Below, piece after piece: positions 35,730 through 46,804 of a stretch of DNA of 64,000 nt (position 1 is its first letter; each line of letters begins with the position of its first letter). Below the pieces are notes generated by a model, which was not told where the DNA came from, did no database searches, and saw only the letters and a program-made list of their open reading frames with translations. This DNA comes from Shewanella sp. MBTL60-112-B2 (GTDB lineage Bacteria > Pseudomonadota > Gammaproteobacteria > Enterobacterales > Shewanellaceae). The stretch spans positions 1-64,000 of the forward strand of contig NZ_BPFA01000002.1 of NCBI RefSeq assembly GCF_019655055.1. The letters are read 5' to 3'. The position numbers and the translations under genes are program-made.

Positions 35730-36812
35730 CTAATTATAATGAACCGGCTTCTCGGCTATAACTACAGGTACTTCGTAAGACTTACCATCTCGAATAACTG
35801 TAATCATGACCTTTTTTCCTGGTGTGGTTTCAGCAATTCTATCCATCAGCATTTCGACACCAGGAATAGACTCACCTTCATACTTGGTGATCACATCACG
35901 GGGTTGAAGCTTAGCCTGCGCAGCCGGGCCATTACGGTCAATGCTAGTAATAACCACGCCAGTTAGGTCTGGTAGGTTTAAAATCTGCGCCATAACAGGG
36001 CCTACGGGCTCACCGCCAATACCAAGGGCACCACGAATAACACGGCCATTCTTGATTAGTTTACCCATGATGCTATGGGCCAACTTAATTGGAATCGCGA
36101 AGTTAATACCGTGACCACCACCTTCACCGCCAATTTGAAAAGCTGCAGTGTTAATGCCAATAAGCTGGCCTGTGGTATCGATTAGTGCGCCACCCGAGTT
36201 ACCAGCATTAATTGCTGCATCGGTCTGTAGGAAGTCTAAGTAACCAGAACTTAAGCCGTTGCGGCCCGTCGCACTGATTATGCCTTGGGTTATGGTTTGG
36301 CCAAGGTTGTATGGATTACCAATAGCTAGAACGACATCACCAACACGCGCGGGGATCTCTAAGCTGACAGGCACAACGGGAAGGTTATCACCTTCAACTT
36401 TGAGCACGGCTAAGTCGGTTTCGGGATCGGAACCCACAACTTCAGAGGTGAACTTACGGCCATCTTGTAGAGCGACGACAATTTCATCGGCCTTCTTAAT
36501 AACGTGATAGTTGGTAAGAATGTAACCCTCTTTACTCATTATCACGCCTGAACCTAGTCCTTGAAGGGAACCTGGGTTTAACGGTTTAGATTGATCTATG
36601 CTCAAGCTATAGATGTTGACTACAGCTGGTGCAGCTCTGCGCACAGCTTTAGAGAAAGAGAGCTCGCTGCTACTTGTCGAAACTCGGCTAGTGATGCCAT
36701 TGGTTAAGCTCTGGCCGGTAATAAGTGGCAAAACAAAAATAATAACTGCAGCCATGATAAGGCCAAATAGAATGGCTTTACCGACATATATGAGAGTGTC
36801 TTTAATGATCAT
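35730..36812 (-). CDS. degS: Membrane-anchored serine protease DegS
   Basis: A 360-residue site-1 protease of the sigma-E envelope stress pathway, which cleaves anti-sigma factor RseA when its PDZ domain binds misfolded porin ends. One N-terminal membrane anchor (about 12-32) precedes the trypsin-like domain with H103 (TNYHVI), D133 (DPETDLAVL) and S206 (NAGNSGG). A single PDZ domain follows (about 260-350). It lies downstream of degQ on the same strand, separated by a terminator. Confidence 0.94.
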   Translation of the reverse strand: MIIKDTLIYVGKAILFGLIMAAVIIFVLPLITGQSLTNGITSRVSTSSSELSFSKAVRRAAPAVVNIYSLSIDQSKPLNPGSLQGLGSGVIMSKEGYILTNYHVIKKADEIVVALQDGRKFTSEVVGSDPETDLAVLKVEGDNLPVVPVSLEIPARVGDVVLAIGNPYNLGQTITQGIISATGRNGLSSGYLDFLQTDAAINAGNSGGALIDTTGQLIGINTAAFQIGGEGGGHGINFAIPIKLAHSIMGKLIKNGRVIRGALGIGGEPVGPVMAQILNLPDLTGVVITSIDRNGPAAQAKLQPRDVITKYEGESIPGVEMLMDRIAETTPGKKVMITVIRDGKSYEVPVVIAEKPVHYN

Positions 36813-36849
36813 GTCTGAGAATAAATACTGAAAAGATGAAATATATTAA

Positions 36850-36879
36850 CATGATTGTACTAGCTTGTACGCAATCATG
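36850..36879 (-). promoter_or_regulatory. Inverted repeat in the degS upstream region
   Basis: CATGATTG (36850-36857) and CAATCATG (36872-36879) form 8-bp arms, with GTAC repeats inside the spacer, 38 bp before the degS start. It may be an operator or leader hairpin. Confidence 0.4.
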
Positions 36880-36903
36880 ATAAAGCGCTTTAAATCCTAA
36901 AAG

Positions 36904-36928
36904 AGAGCCGAGCAAATAGCTCGGCTCT
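36904..36928 (-). terminator. Terminator of degQ
   Basis: AGAGCCGAGC / GCTCGGCTCT, a perfect 10-bp stem with a 5-nt loop, 20 bp beyond the degQ stop; CTTTT follows on the minus strand. Confidence 0.8.
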
Positions 36929-36948
36929 TTAGTTAACTATTGCAGTGC

Positions 36949-38304
36949 TTACCTAAGGATTAAATACAAGCTAGTGTTATCACGCTTAATCTTTAGCGCC
37001 ACAGAGCCTTTTTGATCTTCAAGCGCAGATTTAAGAGCTTTAAGACTTTTTACCTTAGTGCGGTTAACACCAACAATTATGTCCCCTTTTATTAAGCCAC
37101 TTGCAGCAGCAGGAGAGCCTTGAGCAACATCGGTGATTTCAACTCCTGACGAGCTTGCCGTTTCCAGTTTTGCTCCTTGTAACATAGGGTGTACTGCGCC
37201 CGCTGCCGCTTCAGCAGCTTGGGTCGACTCACCTAGTACCGCGGTAACCGTTTCTTCGTCACCATCACGGATTAAACCAAATTCCACTTTACTACCCGCG
37301 CCCATAGTCGCGACTTTTGCACGTAGCTCCTGGAAGCTCTTAATGCTGCGCCCATTAACGCTAACAATAATATCACCGACTTTTATTCCTGCTTTAGCTG
37401 CGGCGCTGTCAGGCATCACTTCGTTGATAAAGCCACCATGTTGGGTTTCGATACCGAAACCTTTGGCGAGTTCGCTGGTAAGATCTTGACCCATTACACC
37501 AAGCACGCCGCGGCGTACTTCACCGTGTTCGATGATTTGCTGCACAAGGTTGTTGGCCATATTGGCCGGTATCGCGAAGCCTATGCCGACGTTACCACCT
37601 CCTGGCGCCACAATCGCTGTGTTAATACCGATTAGCTCACCGTTTAGGTTAACTAGCGCACCACCAGAGTTACCGCTGTTGATCGCAGCATCGGTTTGAA
37701 TAAAGTTCTCTAGCATTTCAATGCCAAGGCCACTACGGCCCATGGCACTGACGATACCAGAGGTAACTGTTTGGCCAAGGCCGAATGGATTACCAATGGC
37801 TACAGCAAAGTCACCGACTTGGAGTTTATCTGAGTCGGCACGTTTCAATGCGGTTAAGTTCTTGGCTTTTATCTGTAATAAAGCAATATCAGATTCTGCA
37901 TCTGCACCAATCAGTTTTGCTTCGACTTCTCGGCCATCATGGAGACCAATAAGTATTTCATCAGCCCCTTCAATCACATGGTTGTTGGTGACGATATAAC
38001 CTTCGTCGGCATCAATAATAACCCCTGAACCCAGTCCTTTAAATGGACGCTCCTGTACTTGTTCTCGAGGCGCGTTAGGACCGAAGAAGTAACGAAATGC
38101 GTCAGGCACTTTTTGCTTTGATACGTGAGTACCTGAGACGGCAACCGCAACCACAGCAGGTGTAGTTTTTTGAAGCATGGGTGCTAGGCTTGGTAACTCT
38201 TGACCATCAACAGCCAAAGGAATCGCGGCTTGAGAGGCCACTGGAGCGAGTGTCAGGGTTGCAGTTAATATCGCTGCAGAAAGTAAGGATAATTTAGTCT
38301 TCAT
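36949..38304 (-). CDS. degQ: Periplasmic serine protease/chaperone DegQ
   Basis: A 451-residue HtrA-family protease with a cleavable signal peptide (ends SQAA). The catalytic triad is H109 (TNNHV), D139 (ESDIALL) and S213 (NSGNSGG). Two PDZ domains follow (about 260-350 and 370-445), as in DegP/DegQ oligomers. The loop after the signal sequence is shorter than the LA loop of DegP, which favours DegQ. It degrades or refolds misfolded periplasmic proteins. Confidence 0.93.
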   Translation of the reverse strand: MKTKLSLLSAAILTATLTLAPVASQAAIPLAVDGQELPSLAPMLQKTTPAVVAVAVSGTHVSKQKVPDAFRYFFGPNAPREQVQERPFKGLGSGVIIDADEGYIVTNNHVIEGADEILIGLHDGREVEAKLIGADAESDIALLQIKAKNLTALKRADSDKLQVGDFAVAIGNPFGLGQTVTSGIVSAMGRSGLGIEMLENFIQTDAAINSGNSGGALVNLNGELIGINTAIVAPGGGNVGIGFAIPANMANNLVQQIIEHGEVRRGVLGVMGQDLTSELAKGFGIETQHGGFINEVMPDSAAAKAGIKVGDIIVSVNGRSIKSFQELRAKVATMGAGSKVEFGLIRDGDEETVTAVLGESTQAAEAAAGAVHPMLQGAKLETASSSGVEITDVAQGSPAAASGLIKGDIIVGVNRTKVKSLKALKSALEDQKGSVALKIKRDNTSLYLILR

Positions 38305-38520
38305 CTATAATGCTCCATTTTCAAAACCTAATTTTTCAAATCTAATAATTAAAATCTAAGTTTTAAAACCAAAATTGTAAAAACGATGAGAATGGCTACT
38401 TATAGCCATTTCGCTAGATACTGAGGATCAGTACGTGGTTTCATTCAATAATGATTCGGACTCAAGTGAGTATCAAAAAGTTCATCAATTATTAACAAAG
38501 GTTAATTTATCCCCATACAT

Positions 38521-38880
38521 CTATACAGCAACCAGCTTTTGTTCCTCATGAGACTCAGGTTGTTCATGACACTTTTCTGCTGTATTTTGAACGCCTAATT
38601 CAGGTAGTTGCTTATCAGTTATTGGCGATGTAAATAAGCTGGCTGATGCATTCCACTGTTGATTGACCCTATTTAACTGGGCAGTGAGTTCTGCCAACTG
38701 CTTATAATGGTCATCGAAATGGTCTGACACTTCTTGTTTATATTGACTGAGCTCTAATTGCGTTTGCTCTAACTGTTCATTGTTGCTTTTGTGGCGATTG
38801 TTTTTAGCTAATAAAGTATGGCCCACATAGCCAAATACGCCACCAATCACAAATGCGGCAAAGGTTAATGCCCACTCCAT
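38521..38880 (-). CDS. zapG: Z-ring/envelope-associated protein ZapG (YhcB, DUF1043)
   Basis: A 119-residue protein with one N-terminal membrane helix (about 5-24, with the GGVFGYVGH glycine pattern) and a cytoplasmic coiled coil (about 35-75). The YhcB/ZapG family affects cell division and envelope growth in E. coli. It lies beside degQ and divergent from zapE, as in many gammaproteobacteria. The Glu/Gln-rich tail is less conserved. Confidence 0.87.
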   Translation of the reverse strand: MEWALTFAAFVIGGVFGYVGHTLLAKNNRHKSNNEQLEQTQLELSQYKQEVSDHFDDHYKQLAELTAQLNRVNQQWNASASLFTSPITDKQLPELGVQNTAEKCHEQPESHEEQKLVAV

Positions 38881-39162
38881 ATAGACTCCTAAATTTACTT
38901 ATATGATGCTGATTGAACCAAATATACATCGCGAATTTCTGCCGCGGTACTGTTTACTTCAAAATATACCCGCAAATGGCTTAAATTGCGCTGAACTGTA
39001 TTTATCCTTTACAAAAATTGAATGATCTATGTATCAGACTTGCTGATGTATTGTGGGTTTCTAGCGTGATACCATTGACTTATAATGATTAAAAAAACCT
39101 CGTCAAATGGTCCTATCTTTAGTTTAAGTGGGCTGATTTGTGTATTCCCCTACATATAGAGA

Positions 39163-40275
39163 ATGGTTTACGTGTCGCAATTAACCCCATGGCAGCATTA
39201 TCAGCAAGATTTAACTCGAGATGACTTTTCACATGACGCCGCTCAAGAGTTGGCCGTAAAACAGTTACAGCGGGTCTATGATGATCTGATAGCGTTAAAT
39301 GCAGATCAGAGTAAGGGCTTATTTTCGTTATTTAGCAAAAAGCGTAAACAAGGCGTTCAAGGTTTATATTTATGGGGTGGGGTAGGTCGCGGTAAGACCT
39401 ATCTAATGGACACTTTCTTCGATGCCTTACCCGGTGATAAAAAGCTGCGTGCACACTTTCATCGTTTTATGCATCAACTGCATATCGATCTAGCTGAGTT
39501 ACAAGGACAAAGAGATCCACTAATTGTGATTGCGAAGAAAATGGCTACACAATATCAGGTGATCTGTTTTGACGAGTTCTTTGTATCTGATATTACTGAT
39601 GCCATGTTGCTCGGCACCTTGTTTGAGTCACTCTTTGCCGAAGGGGTAGCATTGGTTGCAACCTCTAATATCATTCCAGATGAGCTTTATCGTAATGGGC
39701 TGCAGCGTGCGCGCTTCTTGCCAGCGATAGCTGCAATTAATAAACACTGCGAGATTTTGAATGTCGACTCTGGTGTTGACTATCGTTTAAGAACCCTAGA
39801 GCAGGCTGAGATTTTCCATTCACCTTTGGACACCAAGGCTGAGCAAAATTTACAAGAATACTTTCAGAAGCTAGCACCAGAGTCAGAGGTCTCGACCCAA
39901 GGCTTAGAAATCGATAATCGAATCATCAATATTCGTCAGCAGGCGCAAGGGGTGTTACTCATCGATTTTAGAGCTTTATGCGATGGCCCTAGAAGTCAGC
40001 GAGATTATATGGAAGTGGCAAGGTTATACCATACGGTGCTATTGAGTAATGTAGAGCAGATGGGCGAGCATTTAACTGGAGATGATATCGCGCGTCGCTT
40101 CCTAGCTATGGTGGATGAGTTTTACGAGCGCAATGTAAAGCTGATTATCTCATCGGCGGTTCCTCTTGAGGATATCTATACTGAAGGCTTATTAAGCTTC
40201 GAGTTTAGACGCTGCCGCTCTAGGTTAATTGAGATGCAATCACATGATTATCTCGCTTTGGAGCATATTCCGTAG
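39163..40275 (+). CDS. zapE: Cell division protein ZapE (AFG1-like ATPase)
   Basis: A 370-residue AFG1-family P-loop ATPase that associates with the FtsZ ring in E. coli. Walker A is GGVGRGKT (72-79) and Walker B is VICFDEFFVSD. The family segment FHRFMHQLH follows the P-loop. An ATG at 39163 is used; a GTG three codons later would give the more usual MSQLTPWQ start. It is divergent from zapG and upstream of rplM. Confidence 0.93.
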   Translation: MVYVSQLTPWQHYQQDLTRDDFSHDAAQELAVKQLQRVYDDLIALNADQSKGLFSLFSKKRKQGVQGLYLWGGVGRGKTYLMDTFFDALPGDKKLRAHFHRFMHQLHIDLAELQGQRDPLIVIAKKMATQYQVICFDEFFVSDITDAMLLGTLFESLFAEGVALVATSNIIPDELYRNGLQRARFLPAIAAINKHCEILNVDSGVDYRLRTLEQAEIFHSPLDTKAEQNLQEYFQKLAPESEVSTQGLEIDNRIINIRQQAQGVLLIDFRALCDGPRSQRDYMEVARLYHTVLLSNVEQMGEHLTGDDIARRFLAMVDEFYERNVKLIISSAVPLEDIYTEGLLSFEFRRCRSRLIEMQSHDYLALEHIP

Positions 40276-40640
40276 ATTTTCTGTTTAAAATTAATAGAAA
40301 ACTGCAGCAGGATCGCTTATTGTTCGCGGCCAAAAATGTCTGTAGCGACATTAAAGAGCCTTACTAGAAGGATCTTTCACCAGTTTGCTTGGTATTTTTT
40401 GCAATGAGTGCATAAAAGGCGGCGGAATAAATTAAAACTGATAAGAATTAATCTAAAAAATTAGGTGATTTTTAACTCAGCTTTGTCTATAATCCGCAAC
40501 CTGCCCTCGTTATCCACCAATTAGGTGGAAGTTGTAAAGCTTATTCTTTGCTCGAAGGGGCGGGGAATGGCACTTTTTGTGTTTTTGCCAATGATGGCAT
40601 AAACATGTGAGACAGAATTTTAACATTGGGTTTTTGTAAA
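40276..40640 (+). promoter_or_regulatory. rplM-rpsI promoter and leader region
   Basis: A gene-free 365-bp stretch. TATAAT at 40488-40493 is a perfect -10 without a clear -35. The following leader of about 140 nt contains a hairpin TCCACC / GGTGGA (40513-40529). In E. coli, L13 represses its own mRNA through the leader, so an autoregulatory structure is plausible here. I cannot map the L13 site. Confidence 0.45.
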
Positions 40641-41072
40641 ATGAAGACTACTTTTACTGCTACACCAGAAACAGTCACTCGTGATTGGTTCGTCGTTGAC
40701 GCCGAAGGTAAAACTTTGGGTCGTATCTCTACTGAAATCGCTGCTCGCCTACGTGGTAAGCACAAGCCTGAGTATACGCCTCATGTAGATACTGGTGACT
40801 ACATCATCGTTATTAACGCTGATAAAGTTGCTGTGACTGGTAACAAAGCTAAAGGCAAAGTTTACTACTCACATTCAGGTTTCATCGGTGGCATTAAGCA
40901 GATCACTTTTGAGAAGCTACAAGCTCATAAGCCTGAAATGATTATCGAAAAGGCTGTTAAGGGTATGCTACCTAAAGGTCCATTGGGCCGTGCCATGTTC
41001 CGTAAGCTTAAAGTTTACGCTGGTACAGAGCATAACCACGCTGCACAACAACCTCAAGTTCTTGATATCTAA
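40641..41072 (+). CDS. rplM: 50S ribosomal protein L13
   Basis: A 143-residue L13 (uL13), an early-assembly protein of the large subunit. Family landmarks are [27 protein letters not shown] and [19 protein letters not shown]. The ATG at 40641 (MKTTFTA) gives the usual length; the in-frame TTG five codons earlier is not needed. It is followed 14 bp later by rpsI in the conserved pair. Confidence 0.97.
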   Translation: MKTTFTATPETVTRDWFVVDAEGKTLGRISTEIAARLRGKHKPEYTPHVDTGDYIIVINADKVAVTGNKAKGKVYYSHSGFIGGIKQITFEKLQAHKPEMIIEKAVKGMLPKGPLGRAMFRKLKVYAGTEHNHAAQQPQVLDI

Positions 41073-41086
41073 ACGGGATTATAGCA

Positions 41087-41479
41087 ATGGCTGCAACTCA
41101 ATACTACGGCACTGGCCGTCGCAAAACATCTACTGCTCGCGTATTCGCTAAAGTAGGTACTGGTAACATTATCGTTAACAAGCTACCTCTAGACGAATAC
41201 TTCGGTCGTGAAACTTCTCGCATGGTTGTTCGTCAGCCTCTAGAGCTAGTTGAAATGACTGAGAAGTTAGACATCATGGTAACTGTAAAGGGTGGTGGTA
41301 ACACTGGCCAAGCAGGTGCAATCCGTCACGGTATTACCCGTGCGTTGATGGAACTTGACGAGTCTCTACGTCCTACTCTACGTGCTGCTGGTTTCGTTAC
41401 CCGTGATGCTCGTAAAGTTGAGCGTAAGAAAGTTGGTCTACGTAAAGCACGTCGTAAGCCACAATTCTCAAAGCGTTAA
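41087..41479 (+). CDS. rpsI: 30S ribosomal protein S9
   Basis: A 130-residue S9 (uS9) of normal length, ending in the basic tail RKPQFSKR whose last residues reach the P-site t[18 protein letters not shown] and [15 protein letters not shown] are family hallmarks. It is the second gene of the rplM operon and is followed by a terminator. Confidence 0.97.
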   Translation: MAATQYYGTGRRKTSTARVFAKVGTGNIIVNKLPLDEYFGRETSRMVVRQPLELVEMTEKLDIMVTVKGGGNTGQAGAIRHGITRALMELDESLRPTLRAAGFVTRDARKVERKKVGLRKARRKPQFSKR

Positions 41480-41497
41480 TTTTCGCTTTCAGAGTTC

Positions 41498-41526
41498 AAA
41501 AAACCCAGCTATATGCTGGGTTTTTT
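41498..41526 (+). terminator. Terminator of rplM-rpsI
   Basis: AAAACCCAGC / GCTGGGTTTT stem with a 5-nt loop and TTTTTT, about 20 bp after rpsI. Confidence 0.9.
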
Positions 41527-41552
41527 ATTATCTAAAATCTGCTATGTTGTAT

Positions 41553-41730
41553 TAATACCAACCAGTATAAAAATTTGTTCGCCATTTGGAGCGTTTTGGG
41601 CTGCCTACTTCTGCGTTGAACAGCTTCACAAGTGCACAACCATTCTTTCAGTTATTCCCTTTGAATTAGTTTACCAAAAAACGCTCTGAGTAGATCTGAG
41701 TAGATCAGCTTCTTATACTGATTGGTATAA
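41553..41730 (+). repeat. MITE-like repeat, copy 2 (complete)
   Basis: A 178-bp element with imperfect terminal inverted repeats: TAATACCAACCAGTATAA at 41553-41570 and TTATACTGATTGGTATAA at 41713-41730 (16 of 18 paired). The body matches the copy at 215-357. It differs by a short internal duplication (TCTGAGTAGATCTGAGTAGATC). There is no coding capacity. The inverted ends and small size fit a non-autonomous element, but no target duplication is evident. Confidence 0.7.
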
Positions 41731-41750
41731 TCCCGAGACTCTGCTAATCG

Positions 41751-41813
41751 ATTTGAATTAGTCTTTCAAAAAACACTCTGAGTAGATCGACTTCTTATAC
41801 TAATTAGTATTAA
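41751..41813 (+). repeat. MITE-like repeat, right-half copy
   Basis: Repeats the right third of the adjacent element (TTGAATTAGT, AAAAACACTCTGAGTAGATC, TTCTTATACTAATTAGTAT). It lies 20 bp downstream in the same orientation, with a diverged terminal repeat. Confidence 0.6.
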
Positions 41814-41917
41814 TTTGTGAGCCATAATAGCGAGACTCGGTCGCATCGCTTTGAGCTGCTTAAGTTCAGATTTTAGGTTTTATTCGCTAGATTGTTCACC
41901 TACAGGAACACAATGTT

Positions 41918-42106
41918 ATGTCATTTGAGTTAATCATGCTGTCATTAGGTTTGGTCTTAATAATTGAAGGAATTGGTCCTCTTTTGTTTCCAAATCGTTG
42001 GCGGGCCTATCTAAAAGAAATTTCCAATCAAAATCAGCAGCTTTTGCAAAGACTTGGTGGTTCCTTAGTCACTGTTGGCATAGTGTTGGTGATTATTTTT
42101 TCATAA
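41918..42106 (+). CDS. DUF2065 (YjeT-like) small membrane protein
   Basis: A 62-residue protein with two hydrophobic helices (about 5-22 and 44-61) around a basic loop containing GPLLFPNRWRAYLKEI. This matches the DUF2065/YjeT family, which is conserved immediately upstream of purA and downstream of hflC in many gammaproteobacteria. Function unknown. purA follows 66 bp later. Confidence 0.85.
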   Translation: MSFELIMLSLGLVLIIEGIGPLLFPNRWRAYLKEISNQNQQLLQRLGGSLVTVGIVLVIIFS

Positions 42107-42139
42107 ATTACTTGCCTATAGCCCCCATAGATCTGCTAA

Positions 42140-43468
<1,329 letters not shown>

Positions 43469-43472
43469 TAGA

Positions 43473-43497
43473 AAAGGCCGCAATTAGCGGCCTTTTT
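43473..43497 (+). terminator. Terminator of purA
   Basis: AAAGGCCGC / GCGGCCTTT stem, 5-nt loop and TTTTT, directly after the purA stop. Confidence 0.9.
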
Positions 43498-43651
43498 AAT
43501 GTCTTGCTGTAAGAGCAGTATCAGTTCTAGCTGGACTCAAGAAATACGTTATACTGCCGATGACATTAATAGAGTATATTCAAGTTATCCTTTATTATTG
43601 GTAGCTTGATGAAACGGCTATTAGATTAACCCACTGTCATTGAGAATCCTT

Positions 43652-44275
43652 ATGCTGCGTTATGTATTGATTACAATCTTGTCGATATTGTCTCTACCAA
43701 GTTTTGCTATGCCTAAAGCAGTTGATGTCTATACTCAGGAGCAATTGGTTGACCTGATTCGAACAAAACGTTATTTGACGCAAGTTAAAGGCGATGACTG
43801 CCAGATAGTGCAGGATATTGAAGCAAGGGCTGAGGTGCTAAAGCAGCCTTTGTATCAGTATCTTTGGGCGGAAATGCTCAATTATGGCATCTGCGTTAAG
43901 GCGAATCCGCCGCGCGGGATTGCTATGTTAAAAACCTCTGCTGAGCAGGGGAGTGCTGAAGCCATGGTTAGAATGGCTGAGTATTATCACGATGGTAAGT
44001 TTGTCATCGAAGATAAACAACGCGCTGTGCAATATACATTGCCAGCTGCCGCGACAGGTGATTTGCCTGCTCGCATGATGTTGGTTCGGTTATTTGGTGA
44101 GGGCTATGGTAGTCCTCGAGATTACGAAGTGGGTTTTCATTGGCTATACAATGAAGTGTTTAGTGATGAAACCACCCAAGCCGAAGCAATTAACTTGTTA
44201 AAGGTGTTAGAGGCAAAGATGCCGCCCAGCGCAGTTGCTAGGGCAAAGAAAGAACACCTTAGAACGCCACAATAA
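43652..44275 (+). CDS. motX: Sodium-driven flagellar motor protein MotX
   Basis: A 207-residue exported protein with a signal peptide ending SLPSFA. It aligns by eye with Vibrio MotX: VDVYTQEQLVDLI, then DCQIVQDIEARA, then the Sel1-like repeats around LNYGICVKANPPRGIAML and EQGSAEAMVRMAEYY. YGSPRDYEVGFHWLYN and MPPSAVARAKKEH complete the match. MotX forms the periplasmic T ring that attaches the PomAB stator to the motor. The location after purA and before rnr matches Shewanella. The ATG at 43652 starts the signal peptide; an in-frame TTG at 43640 is unnecessary. Confidence 0.85.
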   Translation: MLRYVLITILSILSLPSFAMPKAVDVYTQEQLVDLIRTKRYLTQVKGDDCQIVQDIEARAEVLKQPLYQYLWAEMLNYGICVKANPPRGIAMLKTSAEQGSAEAMVRMAEYYHDGKFVIEDKQRAVQYTLPAAATGDLPARMMLVRLFGEGYGSPRDYEVGFHWLYNEVFSDETTQAEAINLLKVLEAKMPPSAVARAKKEHLRTPQ

Positions 44276-44317
44276 GCATGTCCTAGAACGTGGGCATGTC
44301 AATAATTTGGAAAATGA

Positions 44318-46804
44318 ATGATACAAGATCCGCATATTAAGCGTGAGCAAGAAAAATACGAAAACCCAATTCCAAGCCGTGAGTATATTTTAGATTACTT
44401 GCGCTCACAAAAGTCCCCGTTAACCAGAGAGCATATTGCTACCGCCCTAAAAATTGAAGGTGAAGAGCAATTAGAAGCTATTCGTCGTCGCCTGCGTGCG
44501 ATGGAGCGTGATGGTGAGTTAGTCTTCACCCGCGGTCAGTCCTATGGCTTGCCAGAGAGAATGGACTTATTAACCGGTACCGTGATTGGTCACCGAGATG
44601 GCTTTGGCTTCCTGAAATTAGAAGAGGGCGGCGACGACCTCTACATCAATAACCGTGACATGCTGATGTATTTCCACGGTGACAAAGTGCTAGCGCAAAA
44701 AGCCGGTGTAGACCGTAAGGGTCGCCGCGAAGCACGTATTGTACGTCTAGTTGAAGAGCGCAGCGCAGCATTGGTTGGCCGTTTTCACTTAGATGCAGGT
44801 ATGGGCTTTGTGATTGCCGATGACCGCCGTATTACTCAAGAGATCCTGATCCCTGAAGAAGATCGCAAAGGCGCACGCCAAGGCGACATCGTCGTGCTTG
44901 AGCTAACTCGTCGACCAGGCCGCTACGTAAAAGCTGCGGGCAAGGTTACTGAAGTTCTTGGTAAAGAGATGGCACCAGGGATGGAGATTGAAATTGCGCT
45001 GCGTAATTACGATCTACCGCACACTTGGTCAGGCCTAATTGAGAAGAAACTACGTAAAATCCCAGACGAAGTAACCGAAGCCGATAAAGCGGGCCGCGTT
45101 GACTTACGTAACTTACCATTAGTAACGATTGATGGTGAAGATGCTCGTGACTTTGATGACGCGGTTTACGCTGAAAAGAAAAAGTCAGGTGGTTGGCGCT
45201 TATGGGTAGCGATTGCTGATGTGAGCCATTACGTTCGCACAGAGTCTGCACTCGATAAAGAAGCGCGCGCTCGTGGTAACTCGGTATACTTCCCATCGCA
45301 AGTGATCCCTATGCTGCCAGAGAAGATCTCTAATGGTCTATGCTCGTTAATGCCTAAGGTTGATCGCCTATGTATGGTTGCTGAGATGACTATTTCAGCG
45401 GCAGGTAAATTATCAGGTTATAAGTTTTATCCTGCAGTGATGCATTCACATGCACGTTTAACCTATACCCAAGTGGCTGACATGCTAGAAGGTGGAGAGG
45501 TGAGCGAAGAGCTCAAGCCTATTTATCCTCATCTAGAGACATTGCAGTCGCTATACCTGACATTAGAAGAGACTCGCGCTGAACGTGGTGCGATTGCGTT
45601 TGAAACTACTGAAACGCAATTTATTTTCAATGAGCAGCGTAAGATCGACAAGATTGTGCCGCGTAACCGTAACCAAGCACACAAGATCATTGAAGAATGT
45701 ATGATTTTGGCTAACGTTGCGTCAGCTAAATTTGTTAAAAAGCACAAAGGTGAAGTGTTATACCGTGTGCATGAGGCGCCTTCAGAGCAAAAGCTAACCA
45801 ACTTTAAGGATTTCCTTAAAGAGCGCGGCTTAACGATGGAAGGGGGCTTAGAGCCAGAGCCTAAAGATTACCAAGCGGTAATGGAGCAGATTGCTGATAG
45901 ACCAGACGCTGAGCTTATTCAGGTGATGTTGCTACGCTCAATGCGTCAAGCAACGTATACCCCGGATAACGAAGGTCACTTTGGTTTGGCATTAGAGGAG
46001 TATTCACACTTCACATCGCCAATCCGTCGTTACCCAGATTTGATTTTGCACCGGGTGATCCGTTATTTACTTGCTAAGCAAGAAGGTAACTTAACCGAAC
46101 AATGGACTGCCGATGGCGGTTTCAACTATAAGATTGAAGAGCTAGATCAGCTTGGCGAAGAGTGTTCAACCACTGAGCGCCGTGCAGATGAAGCAACTCG
46201 TGATGTAAACGACTGGCTCAAATGTGAGTTTATGCAAGATCATGTGGGTGACACCTTTGAAGCGGTAATTGCTTCTGTGACTCACTTTGGCATGTTTGTG
46301 CGTCTTAATGACCTATTTATTGATGGTCTTGTGCATATCTCAAGCTTAGGCAGCGACTATTACCAATATGATAATATGCGCCAGCGCTTAGTAGGTGAAG
46401 CATCGGGTCAGGTATACCAAATCGGTGATACGGTAACGGTCAAGGTTGCAGGTGTTAATCTTGATGATCGTCAAATTGACTTGATGATGGAAGGTGACTC
46501 TGCTGGCGGTAAGCGCCGCAGACCAACCAAGCCATTGACTGCTCGTGAGCGAGTGAATCGCGAAGGGGCCAAACTAGGTAATCGACGTGACTCTTCACAT
46601 GGTCAGAGTGCTGAAGCGGGCTCAGATTCAGAATCTGGTGCAAAGCGTAAGCCTAGCAAGAGTCGTTCTGGCGGTAAGTCGAGCGGCGGTAAATATAAGA
46701 GCGGCAGCAGCGCTGCAGCTAAAAAGACAAAGACAAAAGCTTCGGCCAAAAAATCTTCAGCGAGTAAAGCTAAGTCAGCCAAGCGTAAAGCGAGTAAGAA
46801 ATAG
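44318..46804 (+). CDS. rnr: Ribonuclease R
   Basis: An 828-residue 3'-5' exoribonuclease that degrades structured RNA. The order is an N-terminal winged-helix (about 20-85), two cold-shock domains, the RNB domain with the acidic site in [15 protein letters not shown] (about 272-286), an S1 domain (about 645-730), and a long Lys/Arg/Ser-rich tail (from about 735) typical of RNase R. It is followed without a gap by rlmB. Confidence 0.95.
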   Translation: MIQDPHIKREQEKYENPIPSREYILDYLRSQKSPLTREHIATALKIEGEEQLEAIRRRLRAMERDGELVFTRGQSYGLPERMDLLTGTVIGHRDGFGFLKLEEGGDDLYINNRDMLMYFHGDKVLAQKAGVDRKGRREARIVRLVEERSAALVGRFHLDAGMGFVIADDRRITQEILIPEEDRKGARQGDIVVLELTRRPGRYVKAAGKVTEVLGKEMAPGMEIEIALRNYDLPHTWSGLIEKKLRKIPDEVTEADKAGRVDLRNLPLVTIDGEDARDFDDAVYAEKKKSGGWRLWVAIADVSHYVRTESALDKEARARGNSVYFPSQVIPMLPEKISNGLCSLMPKVDRLCMVAEMTISAAGKLSGYKFYPAVMHSHARLTYTQVADMLEGGEVSEELKPIYPHLETLQSLYLTLEETRAERGAIAFETTETQFIFNEQRKIDKIVPRNRNQAHKIIEECMILANVASAKFVKKHKGEVLYRVHEAPSEQKLTNFKDFLKERGLTMEGGLEPEPKDYQAVMEQIADRPDAELIQVMLLRSMRQATYTPDNEGHFGLALEEYSHFTSPIRRYPDLILHRVIRYLLAKQEGNLTEQWTADGGFNYKIEELDQLGEECSTTERRADEATRDVNDWLKCEFMQDHVGDTFEAVIASVTHFGMFVRLNDLFIDGLVHISSLGSDYYQYDNMRQRLVGEASGQVYQIGDTVTVKVAGVNLDDRQIDLMMEGDSAGGKRRRPTKPLTARERVNREGAKLGNRRDSSHGQSAEAGSDSESGAKRKPSKSRSGGKSSGGKYKSGSSAAAKKTKTKASAKKSSASKAKSAKRKASKK

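Larger units (their letters stand above)
41480..41917. other. Gene-free stretch before the DUF2065 gene
   Basis: Apart from the rpsI terminator and the two repeat copies listed separately, it holds only about 100 bp (41814-41917) that presumably contain the promoter of the DUF2065 gene and purA. Confidence 0.5.
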
